A stretch of DNA of 64,000 bases from NCBI GenBank assembly GCA_934270345.1, contig CAKQPT010000010.1, forward strand, positions 1-64,000, read 5' to 3'. The notes under the pieces are model-generated. The model worked only from the letters and a program-made list of their open reading frames with translations. It made no database searches and was not told the DNA's origin. A program made the position numbers and the translations under genes. Of the stretch, positions 1-8,788 are shown piece after piece. Source of the DNA: an uncultured Oribacterium sp. Lineage in GTDB: Bacteria; Bacillota; Clostridia; Lachnospirales; Lachnospiraceae. How positions within the stretch are numbered: the first letter of the stretch is position 1; each line of letters starts with the position of its first letter.

Positions 1-1
1 C

Positions 2-976
2 GGCCTCGACGACAGCTGGAAGGGCTACTTCGAGGGCAACAACAAGGAAGTTTCGAATGTATTTGTCAAGTCCGGTGCGGACGCGGATTCGAACGACGGC
101 CTCGTCACCTACAGCGTGACGGTTCCGGACGACGCGCAGAAGGGCAGCTACAACGTGCTGCTGCATGCGGCGAGCGCGGGCGAGGCCAGCAGTGATCTCC
201 AGCTGACGATCAATGTCTCCGACGAGACCACGGGCACCAACCAGCTCACGACCACCTACCCGGAGCAGCAGGGCGCGAGTGGCACGACCTTCACTTTTAA
301 CTCCACTGTACAGAATAATTCCTCGGGTGCCCAGACCTACAGCCTCGCTGCCGACGCACCGACCGGGTGGACCGTCAGCTTCAAGCCGAACGGCGCGAGC
401 AATGCCGCGTCCAGCGTCGATGTCGATGCCCACGGCTCCCAGAGCGTGACCGTCACCGTGACGCCGCCGGATAAGGTCGCTGCCGGCGACTACGAGATCC
501 CGATCACCGCGACGAGCTCCGCACAGAGCCTGAGCCAGACCCTGAAGGTCACCATCACCGGTACCTATAAGATCGACCTCACGACCACGGACGGCACCCT
601 CAGCTTCGACGCAAACGTCAACAAGAAGCAGTCGGTTCCGCTCACCATCACCAACAGCGGTAACATCGACCTCAACAACGTGAACCTCACGACCACCGCA
701 CCGTCTGGCTGGACCGTCGAGTTCTCCGAAAGCACGATCGACAGCCTCGCCGCCGGCGAGAAGAAGGACGTCGTCATGTACGTCACCCCGTCGAAGGACG
801 CCATGTCCGGTGACTACGCGATGACCGTCAGCGCGCAGAATGAGGACACCTCGCTCGACCAGTCCTTCCGTGTCACCGTCAAGACCTCGACCCTCTGGGG
901 CGTCGTCGGCATCCTCATCATCGCAGCCGTCATCTGCGGCCTCGGCGAGGTATTCCATAAGTACGGGAGGCACTGA
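2..976 (+). CDS. NEW3-domain membrane-anchored protein (5' end outside window)
   Basis: The reading frame is open from the first bases of the window, so the start lies upstream; 324 residues are visible. They show at least two repeated beta-sandwich modules of the NPCBM-associated NEW3 type (repeated G-W-T-V and A-G-x-Y-x-I/M patterns) followed by one C-terminal membrane helix (LWGVVGILIIAAVICGL) and a short basic tail. The bulk is therefore probably extracytoplasmic. The stop is followed 2 bases later by the ATG of an ABC ATPase and then an ABC-2 permease. Such NEW3/ATPase/permease trios are known in Firmicutes, and the substrate is unknown. The role as an exporter accessory protein is inferred from context. 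Confidence 0.8.
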   Translation, partial: GLDDSWKGYFEGNNKEVSNVFVKSGADADSNDGLVTYSVTVPDDAQKGSYNVLLHAASAGEASSDLQLTINVSDETTGTNQLTTTYPEQQGASGTTFTFNSTVQNNSSGAQTYSLAADAPTGWTVSFKPNGASNAASSVDVDAHGSQSVTVTVTPPDKVAAGDYEIPITATSSAQSLSQTLKVTITGTYKIDLTTTDGTLSFDANVNKKQSVPLTITNSGNIDLNNVNLTTTAPSGWTVEFSESTIDSLAAGEKKDVVMYVTPSKDAMSGDYAMTVSAQNEDTSLDQSFRVTVKTSTLWGVVGILIIAAVICGLGEVFHKYGRH

Positions 977-978
977 TC

Positions 979-2289
979 ATGACCGAGCTTCAGAATAAAA
1001 CAGCCGCCACGCTGGCTGAGGCCAATGCAGGCGACCACTACGCCGGGCACGCTGCGGAAGCCAGTGGCGGCGAGAGGAGTACAGACCAGACATCCGCCGG
1101 CAGCACGCAGTCGGTCGGGGACCCGACCGACTGGCGCTCCGAGCGGAATGAAGGCCTGCACGAAATCATCATCCGGACGAGCGAGCTGGTGAAGCAGTAC
1201 GGCGACGTGACCGCGGTCGATCACCTGAACCTCGAGATTCATAAAGGCGAGGTTTTCGGTCTGCTCGGTCCGAACGGCGCCGGCAAGACCACCACGACCC
1301 TGATGCTGCTTGGCCTCACGGATCCGACCTCCGGTACAGCTGAAATCAATGGCCTCGACTGCACGCGGGATGCGCTGGCGGTCAAGAAAATCGTCGGCTA
1401 CCTGCCGGATAATGTCGGCTTCTATCCGGACATGAGCGGCCGGGAGAACCTGATTTTCTCCGGCATGATGAACGGCCTCACACGAAAAGAAGCGGAAGAG
1501 CGGGCCGTCGGCCTCCTCGAGCGGGTCGGCATGACCTACGCCGCGGACCGGAAGACGGGCACCTACTCGCGAGGCATGCGCCAGCGTCTCGGCATCGCCG
1601 ATGTCCTCATGAAGGATCCGGAAATCATCATCATGGATGAGCCGACGCTCGGCATCGACCCGTCCGGTATGCGAGAGCTCACCGCCCTGATCCGTGAGCT
1701 GAGCGTCAAGGATGGCCGTACCATCCTGATCTCCTCCCACGAGCTCTACCAGATCCAGGAAATCTCAGACCGCGTCGGCATCTTCGTAAAAGGAAGGATG
1801 ATCGCCTGCGGACGCATCGACGAGCTCGGACAGCAGCTCCAGAACGAAGGCCTCTACATGGTCGACTTCCGCGCAGAGAAGACGACGGATGGACCGATGG
1901 CTATAGAGCACAGAGCAGCGGTGAAGACGGGCACAGAGCATGGCGCGATGAACGCCACGGCAGAGACATTGGCCTCCGATCATGGGACATCGACCATAGA
2001 TGAACTGAAGTCTCTGGTGCGCGGCATCGAGGGCGTGCGCCTCGTCGGCGTGAAGGAGGATGGAACGCTCCACGTCGAGTCGGGCCGCGACATCCGCGCG
2101 GAGCTCTTCCGGAAGCTGACGGACGCCGGCTATCTTCTGAGCGAGCTCCACGAGCGTGGCGGTGACCTCGATGAAATCTACCGCAAATATTTCGAAAAAG
2201 CAGGAGGTGACGAGAACTATGACAATCGCACGGAACACAAGTCGGAAAAGCGATCACTCAGAGAAAAGCTTCTCAGGCACAGCCGCTGA
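979..2289 (+). CDS. ABC transporter ATP-binding protein with extra low-complexity segments
   Basis: This is a 436-residue ATPase that would power the permease encoded next. It has Walker A (GPNGAGKTTT), the signature YSRGMRQRLG and Walker B (IIIMDEPTLG). It is longer than the usual ~310 residues of this ABC-2 ATPase class for two reasons. There is a ~60-residue Ala/Ser/Thr/Gly-rich N-terminal extension before the first conserved strand, and a Ala/Thr/His-rich insertion around residues 305-345. The extension carries the GCCAATGC word that recurs elsewhere in the window. A GGGAGG site lies 8 bases before the ATG. The 3' end overlaps the permease start by about 70 bases, which suggests translational coupling. 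Confidence 0.9.
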   Translation: MTELQNKTAATLAEANAGDHYAGHAAEASGGERSTDQTSAGSTQSVGDPTDWRSERNEGLHEIIIRTSELVKQYGDVTAVDHLNLEIHKGEVFGLLGPNGAGKTTTTLMLLGLTDPTSGTAEINGLDCTRDALAVKKIVGYLPDNVGFYPDMSGRENLIFSGMMNGLTRKEAEERAVGLLERVGMTYAADRKTGTYSRGMRQRLGIADVLMKDPEIIIMDEPTLGIDPSGMRELTALIRELSVKDGRTILISSHELYQIQEISDRVGIFVKGRMIACGRIDELGQQLQNEGLYMVDFRAEKTTDGPMAIEHRAAVKTGTEHGAMNATAETLASDHGTSTIDELKSLVRGIEGVRLVGVKEDGTLHVESGRDIRAELFRKLTDAGYLLSELHERGGDLDEIYRKYFEKAGGDENYDNRTEHKSEKRSLREKLLRHSR

Positions 2290-3547
2290 TTTCTTACAGC
2301 ACAGCAGAGTCGCTGCTGCACCGATACATGGCAGTGCTTCAATCGCTACGACTGCGATTGGTATGAACATGAGGACAGAATCTGTATCAGAAGCCTCTGT
2401 GACGCCTGCGGAATCAGCTTCATTCGATTTACGAAATAACGAGGTGGAGGCTTCAAAGGCGGCAACGCCCGACGCAGGTAAGAAATCGGCTGGAAATCTG
2501 TTGAAGAAAATCGTCGACTGGTTCATGGAGGATGACGACCTCCTGCCGGGGGAGACACCGGAAAGTCATGCGGCCAACGTGCGGACCAACCGCCGCGGCA
2601 TGGCGGTGCTCTACCGGAAGGAGCTCGCGGATCATCTCTGCAGCCGTCGCTTCTGGGCGCTCTTTGCGCTCCTCATGATCGTTTCGGTGGCGAGCCTGTA
2701 CGGCGCCATCGGATCGCTCCGGCAGACAGCATTGGCCGCACAGTCCCAGGGACAGGCCGTCAGTGAATTCCAGTTCCTGAAACTGTTTACGACCGCCGGC
2801 AGCTCGATCTACAGCTTCCAGAGCTTCATCGGCTTCCTCGGTCCGATTTTCGGCATCATGCTCGGCTTCGACGCCATCAACAACGAGCAGGCGCAGGGTA
2901 CGCTGAATCGCCTCGCTGCACAGCCGATCTACCGCGATACCATCATCAACGCGAAGTTCCTCGCAGGGGCCACGGTCGTCTTCCTGACCGTTTTCTCCCT
3001 CGGAGGCGTCCTGTCCGGGCTCGGTCTTCTGTTGAGCGGCACGAAACCGATGGCCGAAGAGTGGGCGCGCCTCGTGATCTTCCTGATCCTCAGCGGCGTG
3101 TACATTTCGGTATGGCTCGCGATTTCCGTCCTCTTTTCGACGCTTTCGCGCCACGCGGCGACCTCGGCACTTTCCTCCATCGCGCTCTGGCTCTTCCTCA
3201 CCATGTTCCTTTCGCTCGTGGCGAGCGGCCTCGCAAACGCGATGTTCGCCGGAACCCATGCCTCCGCGCAGGACGTGATCAGTGCGTACCGTCTGCAGAC
3301 CGGCATCAACCGCATCTCGCCGTACTACCTCTTCAGTGAAGCCGCCTCCGTCCTCATGAACCCGAACGTCCGCTCCCTTGACATCATGTCCCTCGTCGAG
3401 TACCAGAACGGCGCCCTCGCCTCCTACCTGAGCCTCGGACAGTCCCTTCTCCAGATCTGGCCGCACCTCGTCGCCATGATCATGGAAGTCGTCATCGGCT
3501 TCGCCCTCGCTTATATCAGCTTCATGCGGAAGGAAATCCGCGCGTAA
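2219..3547 (+). CDS. ABC-2 type permease
   Basis: The membrane partner of the preceding ATPase. I chose the ATG at 2219 because AGGAGGTGA lies just upstream; a longer frame from GTG 2156 has no such site. The 442-residue product begins with about 120 variable residues and then has six hydrophobic helices. Between helices 2 and 3 sits the stretch NNEQAQGTLNRLAAQP, typical of NatB/ABC-2 permeases. The gene ends the operon and is followed by a strong terminator about 175 bases downstream. The cargo cannot be told from sequence. Confidence 0.87.
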   Translation: MTIARNTSRKSDHSEKSFSGTAADFLQHSRVAAAPIHGSASIATTAIGMNMRTESVSEASVTPAESASFDLRNNEVEASKAATPDAGKKSAGNLLKKIVDWFMEDDDLLPGETPESHAANVRTNRRGMAVLYRKELADHLCSRRFWALFALLMIVSVASLYGAIGSLRQTALAAQSQGQAVSEFQFLKLFTTAGSSIYSFQSFIGFLGPIFGIMLGFDAINNEQAQGTLNRLAAQPIYRDTIINAKFLAGATVVFLTVFSLGGVLSGLGLLLSGTKPMAEEWARLVIFLILSGVYISVWLAISVLFSTLSRHAATSALSSIALWLFLTMFLSLVASGLANAMFAGTHASAQDVISAYRLQTGINRISPYYLFSEAASVLMNPNVRSLDIMSLVEYQNGALASYLSLGQSLLQIWPHLVAMIMEVVIGFALAYISFMRKEIRA

Positions 3548-3720
3548 GGAAGGCCAGCGGAAATCGAGCTCTGCTTCAAAGAGTATAAGCTGGGAAATCT
3601 GCGCGTGAAGATTATGGAGGCGGATGCTTCTGTGGATGTTGAGCGACTGCATCATGACGCATGCAGAGGACTACATCCTGACGTGTGTTGAACGAATCCA
3701 TCTGCATATGAACGACAAAA

Positions 3721-3766
3721 CCGCGGCGCAGGACCTCGAAATCTGGTCCCGCGCCGCGGCTTTTTA
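3721..3766 (+). terminator. Rho-independent terminator of the ABC exporter operon
   Basis: A very GC-rich stem (CCGCGGCGC against GCGCCGCGG, extended inward by GGACC/GGTCC) is followed by TTTTT. It ends the operon that stops at 3547. Confidence 0.85.
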
Positions 3767-3836
3767 AAATAATTAGCAAGATTAATTCAGGCGCCGGGTT
3801 TAATAAATACGATTGAACGCTCTGAAAATATGAAAG

Positions 3837-4088
3837 TGTATTATTTGAGCCGAATTTTAAATAATAATATGTTTAAAGTCGCTATCGGAAGGGAATCTGG
3901 CGATAAAATATATTAATCAGGCGTGTTTTGAAAAAATAATATAAATAAATGACTTCGCTGAACAGCAAACATGGGTATAACTATATTATTTTTCTGAAAC
4001 AGGCCATAATAATATACATATGCTATCTAAGAAGCAGTTTAACGAAAATAATATATATTATATTTCGTTAAATAGGAGAAATCATATA
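3837..4088. repeat. Array A: four 35-bp inverted-arm elements, 72-73 bp pitch
   Basis: The gap 3767-4403 holds no credible gene. Within it are four 35-bp units at 3837-3871, 3909-3943, 3982-4016 and 4054-4088. Each has a left arm close to TATATTATT and a right arm close to AATAATATA (its inverse) around a 17-base core. Starts are 72, 73 and 72 bases apart and the spacers (37-38 bases) look unrelated. The cores are asymmetric (GCG..TTTT..AAAA) and read forward, forward, reverse, reverse. The same element forms array C at 8789-9042, on the other side of the two-gene island. Confidence 0.75.
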
Positions 4089-4283
4089 TCATTATCATTC
4101 CAAACATAGCGATATGACCTATGCGAATACAAATCATCATTCGTTAAAACCAAATATAGTCCGTTTGTAGACATTGTCAAAAGCAAAAACTTATATTACG
4201 ATATAGATATGCAAAACGACGAAGTTTTTTAATGACGCATGCAGATATTCTATAGGAACTATAGTTGCAGTGTATACTCGGCT

Positions 4284-4318
4284 CTGATTTCTGATTTCTG
4301 ATTTCTGATTTCTGATTT
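4284..4318 (+). repeat. Five perfect tandem copies of CTGATTT upstream of the RecQ-like gene
   Basis: A 7-base simple repeat occurs five times without interruption, followed by degenerate copies up to about 4355. It lies about 85 bases before the ATG at 4404, in the expected promoter/leader zone. Such tracts can change length by slippage, so copy number could tune expression (inference). Confidence 0.8.
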
Positions 4319-4403
4319 CTGTTTTCCTAATTCTGAAATCGGGCTTCTGATTTCGTCGTTGCGATTATGATTATTACACTCCGAGCGAAAGGAACTACTC
4401 GAG

Positions 4404-7400
4404 ATGTCCGATGTTCATCGATCTGAAATGTCTCTGGCCTCCGCCTATGCGCGTATCTTTTCTGCACTGGAAAGCGGCAGGGATGTGCTGGCGATGCCGC
4501 CGGTCGGTCAGCTTCGTCTGGACTGCTATCGACAGCTTGTGAAGCAGCTTCCGGGTATCATACTGATCATTTCTTCATTTAAAGAGCGCATGGAAAAAGA
4601 AATCGATATGCTCGAGCAGGATGGTATCCCTGCGGCGATGCTGCATTCCGGCACGACGGATTATGTCATGGCAGCGCAACGGGAGCGTGTCCGACGACAT
4701 CATTTCCGAATACTCTTTGTCTCACCAGGTCTTCTGGAGAAGTCTGAACTCCGCTCCTTCCTCGTCTCTCAGGCATCGATTTCTCTGATCGTCATCGATG
4801 AAGCCCAGATCTGTTCGATCCACGCTCCACATTTTCAACCGCTATACCACGCGATTCCACTTCTGCTGAAGGATCTCGAACGACAGGCAGCGCCCTCCCG
4901 TCCACCGGTCCTTGCACTGACACTGCCGACAACGCGGCAGGTGGAGCAGGACATCGGGCACTTTTTCTCACTTCAGCATCCCCTTCTCGTCCGGCATCAG
5001 TTTGAACGCCTGAATCTCTTTCTGTCGGTGCATCGTCCACAGCGCAAGGCACCGTTTCTCCTCGATTTTCTACGCCGCCATGAAAACGAAGCAGGCATTA
5101 TCTACTGCACAGAGCATCGTCTGACGGAGCACATCGCACAGCTGCTCAATCGCAGCGGTTTCCCAGCGCTCTCCTACCACGCAGGTCTGACCCGCGAGGA
5201 ACGCATGGCGAATGCCCGGGCTTTCTGCACCGGCGCACCGTCGTCAGACCATCCGAACGCAGCCGCGTACATCGCAGGCAGCCGGCGTTCAGACGCCCGG
5301 AACACGGGTCGACGGTTGCAGGGGCTGGCGACGCCCGATGCGGAGGCCAATGCAGGCGCCCGGATCCTCGTCGTGACGCCGGATCCCTTTCTCGAGCTCG
5401 ACCGGTCGGATGTGCGCTTCGTGCTGCACTACACGATGCCGGAAAGTCTCGACCACTACTATCAGGAGGTCGTCCACGCGGGATGTGACGGTCTCCCGGC
5501 CGAGTGCATTCTCCTTGCGAACGAGCGTGACTTCGAGCTCCAGCGTACGAAGCTCGGGAAGGTGACGCTCGGCTACCAGTCGTATCCGGAAGTCGTCGAG
5601 CAGGTGAAGCGACAGTTTGAAGCGATGCGCCGCTACGCGATGACGCATCAGTGCCTGCGCGCATTTATGAAAAATTATGTTGAGCAGGCAGATGGGACGT
5701 CGATCAGCTCTGCGCCTGGTAATGTCTTCATCGCGACTCACTCGGATTCCTCGGCGCAGACAGCAGAACATCACCGCAACCGCACATCGATGAACGGAAA
5801 AATGCAAACGTCCGCTGGCTATGAGGTCCTCACGCTGCCGTCACGGAATCGTGTGCTGACGAGCGCAGAGCTGCCGGTCGACGAAAGTCTGCGGACGATT
5901 CGGCAGTCCGGGCGCTACCCGGAAAACCGCGTTCAGAAGGTGTCGATGCAGCTGAAACGCGCGGAGAAGCAGCATATCTTCATACGCTATGCCGATCGGG
6001 AGCATATGCGAAACCAGGCCTATAAATATGATCATCTCCGCACGGATCCCTGGGAGCTGTGCGAGCCGGGAATTCGCGTGCAGAATTTCCGCGCATTTTC
6101 CATCCCGCGTGACAGCTGCTGCGTGAACTGCAATCCGGAGCACTTCCTCGAGGAGGACCGCTATGGCATCAGCGATACCATGGGCCTTCAGGAACGGATG
6201 CGCGAACATCTACACCAGCTCGAGACGGACATGGATGCCGGGCGGAAGATCCGACTGTGGAAGGCCGGCGAAAAACAGTACCACTTCGATTATGATGCGC
6301 ACGCGAAGTGCGCAGGAAGGATCATGGCGATGCGAAAAGTCGAATATCAGAAAAATGAAACCGGGTGTGCCACACAGATCAGAACCAGCGCATACCAGCC
6401 CGACGCGCAGCAGCTCCGGCTGCTTGAAAGTGCCCGTCTCGAGATTTCGCCTGAGATGCGGACGCAGCTGCTCGGAAATCTGAAGGCACTTCGGAAGCGG
6501 CTCGCGATGGAACGGAGTGTGCAGGCGTACCAGATTTTCACCGATAAGTCACTGGTGGAGATGTGCCGTATGCTCCCGCTTACCCGTGAGGAATTTGCAC
6601 GCATCCATGGCGTCGGTCAGCGGAAGCTGGAACTCCACTACGATGACTTCACCGATGAGATCCGGAAAGCCCTCGACCCTGCACGTGTCGCAGACTTCTA
6701 CGAAAACGTGTCGGAGGAGATACAGGAAGACCTGCAGTATGGTAGCGGCGCCTGTGCAGCCGTGGGCTTCGCGGCTGACCCGGGGCACGTTGCAGGTTTC
6801 TGTGAAATTGAGTTGGGAAAGAGACAGGATAGTACTGAAGCATGTGCAGCCATGGGCTTCGCGGCTGGCCCGGGGCATCAGGAAAACAGCACGCGTGCAG
6901 GCCTGACGGATGCCGCTGTGCCAGCAACTGTTATAAAGTCTGCGCCGAAAGCAAGGTCAGAATCGCAGCAGAAACCGAAATACCGTTTCATCCCGGATGA
7001 TGTCCTGCTGGCCTTTCTCGAGGAGAAGTACCTGCAGCAGCGGACGCGGAAACAGGTAAAGAAAAAGCAGGACTTCTTCCTGACTGTGGCAGAAGCCGCC
7101 TCCTTTCACTGCTCGGATGGCCTGCGCTCGCCGGAAATCGCCGTGCTTCTGAACGCGCTCGTCGCAGAAACGGATGACCCTACCGCGTTCATCGATGCTG
7201 GAACTTCAAACAGTGAACAGACATCAGATGCAGTGACGATGGAGAACCCGGTCGAAACACAGATATCAGAAGCAGTGGCGGCGGAGAAGCCAGTCGAAAC
7301 ACAGATGTCAGATGCAGTGGCAGTGGAGAAGCCAGTCAAAACACAGATATCAGAAGCAGTGGCGGTGGAGAAGCCAGTCGAATCAAAAAATCAGCAGAAG

Positions 7401-7661
7401 CTGCGTGTCCGGGAGCGAAAGAAGCTGTCTGGTGCGACCATCGACCGGAAGCTGGCGGAGCTTGGCTACCTCGAATTAAGCGAATACAGCATCAATGGCC
7501 GGCCTCGTCAGGCCTACCTCCCAACCACCAAAGGAGAGACCGCCGGCATTGTCCTCGGCACCCGGAAGAGCCAGGGTGGCGTGGATTACCCGACCGCTTA
7601 CTTCAGCGCAGCCGCCGCAGGATGGGTCGCGACTCTGTTCGTTCGTGCCGAGCAGACATGA
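4404..7661 (+). CDS. RecQ-shaped protein with lost ATPase motifs, HRDC domain and repeat-rich C-terminus
   Basis: The 1085-residue product aligns by eye with RecQ helicases over its first ~400 residues, but the key residues are gone. The Walker A region (31-40, MPPVGQLRLD) lacks the GKS/T lysine, DEAH is DEAQ (132-135), and motif VI (YYQEVVHAGCDG, 352-363) lacks the arginines of the usual QETGRAGRDG. A ~45-residue low-complexity insertion (about 275-320) splits motifs IV and V. A Cys cluster (CCVNCNP) resembles a partial RecQ zinc site, and an HRDC domain lies near 690-757. After it come two 35-bp repeats 90 bases apart, three 42-bp repeats (VETQISEAVAAEKP type) and a C-terminal winged-helix-like domain. 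It is probably a DNA-binding or structural protein rather than an active helicase (inference). Confidence 0.82.
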   Translation: MSDVHRSEMSLASAYARIFSALESGRDVLAMPPVGQLRLDCYRQLVKQLPGIILIISSFKERMEKEIDMLEQDGIPAAMLHSGTTDYVMAAQRERVRRHHFRILFVSPGLLEKSELRSFLVSQASISLIVIDEAQICSIHAPHFQPLYHAIPLLLKDLERQAAPSRPPVLALTLPTTRQVEQDIGHFFSLQHPLLVRHQFERLNLFLSVHRPQRKAPFLLDFLRRHENEAGIIYCTEHRLTEHIAQLLNRSGFPALSYHAGLTREERMANARAFCTGAPSSDHPNAAAYIAGSRRSDARNTGRRLQGLATPDAEANAGARILVVTPDPFLELDRSDVRFVLHYTMPESLDHYYQEVVHAGCDGLPAECILLANERDFELQRTKLGKVTLGYQSYPEVVEQVKRQFEAMRRYAMTHQCLRAFMKNYVEQADGTSISSAPGNVFIATHSDSSAQTAEHHRNRTSMNGKMQTSAGYEVLTLPSRNRVLTSAELPVDESLRTIRQSGRYPENRVQKVSMQLKRAEKQHIFIRYADREHMRNQAYKYDHLRTDPWELCEPGIRVQNFRAFSIPRDSCCVNCNPEHFLEEDRYGISDTMGLQERMREHLHQLETDMDAGRKIRLWKAGEKQYHFDYDAHAKCAGRIMAMRKVEYQKNETGCATQIRTSAYQPDAQQLRLLESARLEISPEMRTQLLGNLKALRKRLAMERSVQAYQIFTDKSLVEMCRMLPLTREEFARIHGVGQRKLELHYDDFTDEIRKALDPARVADFYENVSEEIQEDLQYGSGACAAVGFAADPGHVAGFCEIELGKRQDSTEACAAMGFAAGPGHQENSTRAGLTDAAVPATVIKSAPKARSESQQKPKYRFIPDDVLLAFLEEKYLQQRTRKQVKKKQDFFLTVAEAASFHCSDGLRSPEIAVLLNALVAETDDPTAFIDAGTSNSEQTSDAVTMENPVETQISEAVAAEKPVETQMSDAVAVEKPVKTQISEAVAVEKPVESKNQQKLRVRERKKLSGATIDRKLAELGYLELSEYSINGRPRQAYLPTTKGETAGIVLGTRKSQGGVDYPTAYFSAAAAGWVATLFVRAEQT
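6753..6877 (+). repeat. Two 35-bp direct repeats inside the RecQ-like gene
   Basis: Near-identical 35-base copies at 6753-6787 and 6843-6877 are exactly 90 bases apart and in frame. They encode CAAVGFAADPGH and CAAMGFAAGPGH in the linker after the HRDC domain. Confidence 0.85.
7251..7376 (+). repeat. Three tandem 42-bp in-frame repeats
   Basis: Units at 7251, 7293 and 7335 each encode 14 residues of the form V-E/K-T-Q-I/M-S-E/D-A-V-A-A/V-E-K-P, with a partial unit before the first. They form an acidic linker between the HRDC part and the C-terminal winged-helix-like domain, and copy number could vary between strains. Confidence 0.9.
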
Positions 7662-7917
7662 GTCGAATCCCCACCTCTTCGAAGGAAAAGAAGATAAGGT
7701 TCGCTCGCTTCGTGCAGATTTCCCAATAGTCTTGCGAAGTGACGGAGTGAAGCCGGAAACATTGGCAGAGGATGGCTGCTGCCAGATCGAGAATCTGGCA
7801 AGGAGCATCGAGCCGGATGGCTCAAGAAAATGCTGGCTACTGTCAAAAGAGGAGAGCAGAAATGAACCCTGAAAGCTTTGGCTTTTCAAGGAAAATCACT
7901 TGACTATAAGGAGGAAT

Positions 7918-8730
7918 ATGGATTTATCTGAAAAAATGAAATATGAAATCGAGCGGCTGCAGAGTGCCCGTGCGCAGTATGAGCGCTGGCTGGAAACCGC
8001 GCCGGAGGGTTCTATTCATTTTCTGAGCGCCGGGCAGAGAACATCGTGGATGCTTTATCAGCCGCAGGAAGAACAAAAAATTCGGTATTTGTCGAAGCAC
8101 GAAACGGAGAAGGCAGAGAATATGGCACTGAAGCGGCTTTATACGGCACGGCTCAGAGATATTGATCAGCAGATCAGTGCGTATACAAACTGCCTGAAGA
8201 TGCTGGAAAAGGCCCATCGTGCAGAGAAACTTCTTGAACGCTCCGATTCACTGCGCGTATTAACCGGACACCGACTTTATTATCTGCCACAGGACCTTGC
8301 CGAGTGGGTCGATGCCGACTATGAGAAGAACCCGTCGAATCCAGAACATCTGAAAGTGCCTACTATGAGTGGCGAGTTCGTGCGTTCGAAATCGGAACGA
8401 TCGATTTACAATCTGCTTCGAAATGCGAATCTGCCATTTCGATATGAATGTAAGCTGGAGCTGGAACATGCCAGAAGGCCGAACTATCCAGACTTCACGA
8501 TTCTGAATCCCAATAATGGAAAGACCTATTATTATGAGCATTTCGGCATGATGGATGATCCGGATTATCAGAGAGATTTTTTAAACAAGATGCGTATATA
8601 CCTGAATAATGGTATATATCCTGGAGTGAACCTGATTATGTCATTTGAGACGCAGGAGATGCCACTCGATGAAGTCTACGTGCACCATTTACTGGAATAT
8701 TATTTCGGAGATGCGATACAGAAGATGTAA
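7918..8730 (+). CDS. Uncharacterised protein with possible PD-(D/E)xK-like nuclease core
   Basis: The start at ATG 7918 is fixed by AAGGAGG just upstream; the frame could be read from TTG 7900 but that codon precedes the ribosome site. The 270-residue product has a helical, probably coiled-coil N-terminal half (1-110), then RSKSE (156-160), FRYE, YPDFTI (190-195) and YYYEHFGMMD. A conserved D followed by E-x-x in strand-like surroundings recalls the restriction-endonuclease-like fold, but the usual E-x-K lysine is replaced by E-H. Nuclease activity is a guess. It follows the RecQ-like gene at a 256-base gap on the same strand and is followed by array C, so the pair forms an isolated island. 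Confidence 0.7.
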   Translation: MDLSEKMKYEIERLQSARAQYERWLETAPEGSIHFLSAGQRTSWMLYQPQEEQKIRYLSKHETEKAENMALKRLYTARLRDIDQQISAYTNCLKMLEKAHRAEKLLERSDSLRVLTGHRLYYLPQDLAEWVDADYEKNPSNPEHLKVPTMSGEFVRSKSERSIYNLLRNANLPFRYECKLELEHARRPNYPDFTILNPNNGKTYYYEHFGMMDDPDYQRDFLNKMRIYLNNGIYPGVNLIMSFETQEMPLDEVYVHHLLEYYFGDAIQKM

Positions 8731-8788
8731 ACACTATTTTGGAATGGCATGGCGCTCGCGTCATATCGTGCTGAGATTTTGATGAAAA

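Noticed and set aside
4404-7661. Annotation as an active ATP-dependent RecQ helicase
   Set aside because: The Walker A lysine and the motif VI arginines are absent, so activity cannot be assumed despite the overall similarity.
7655-7700. tRNA-like 3' end (GTCGAATCCCCACC)
   Set aside because: No matching T-stem, anticodon arm or acceptor stem could be found around it.
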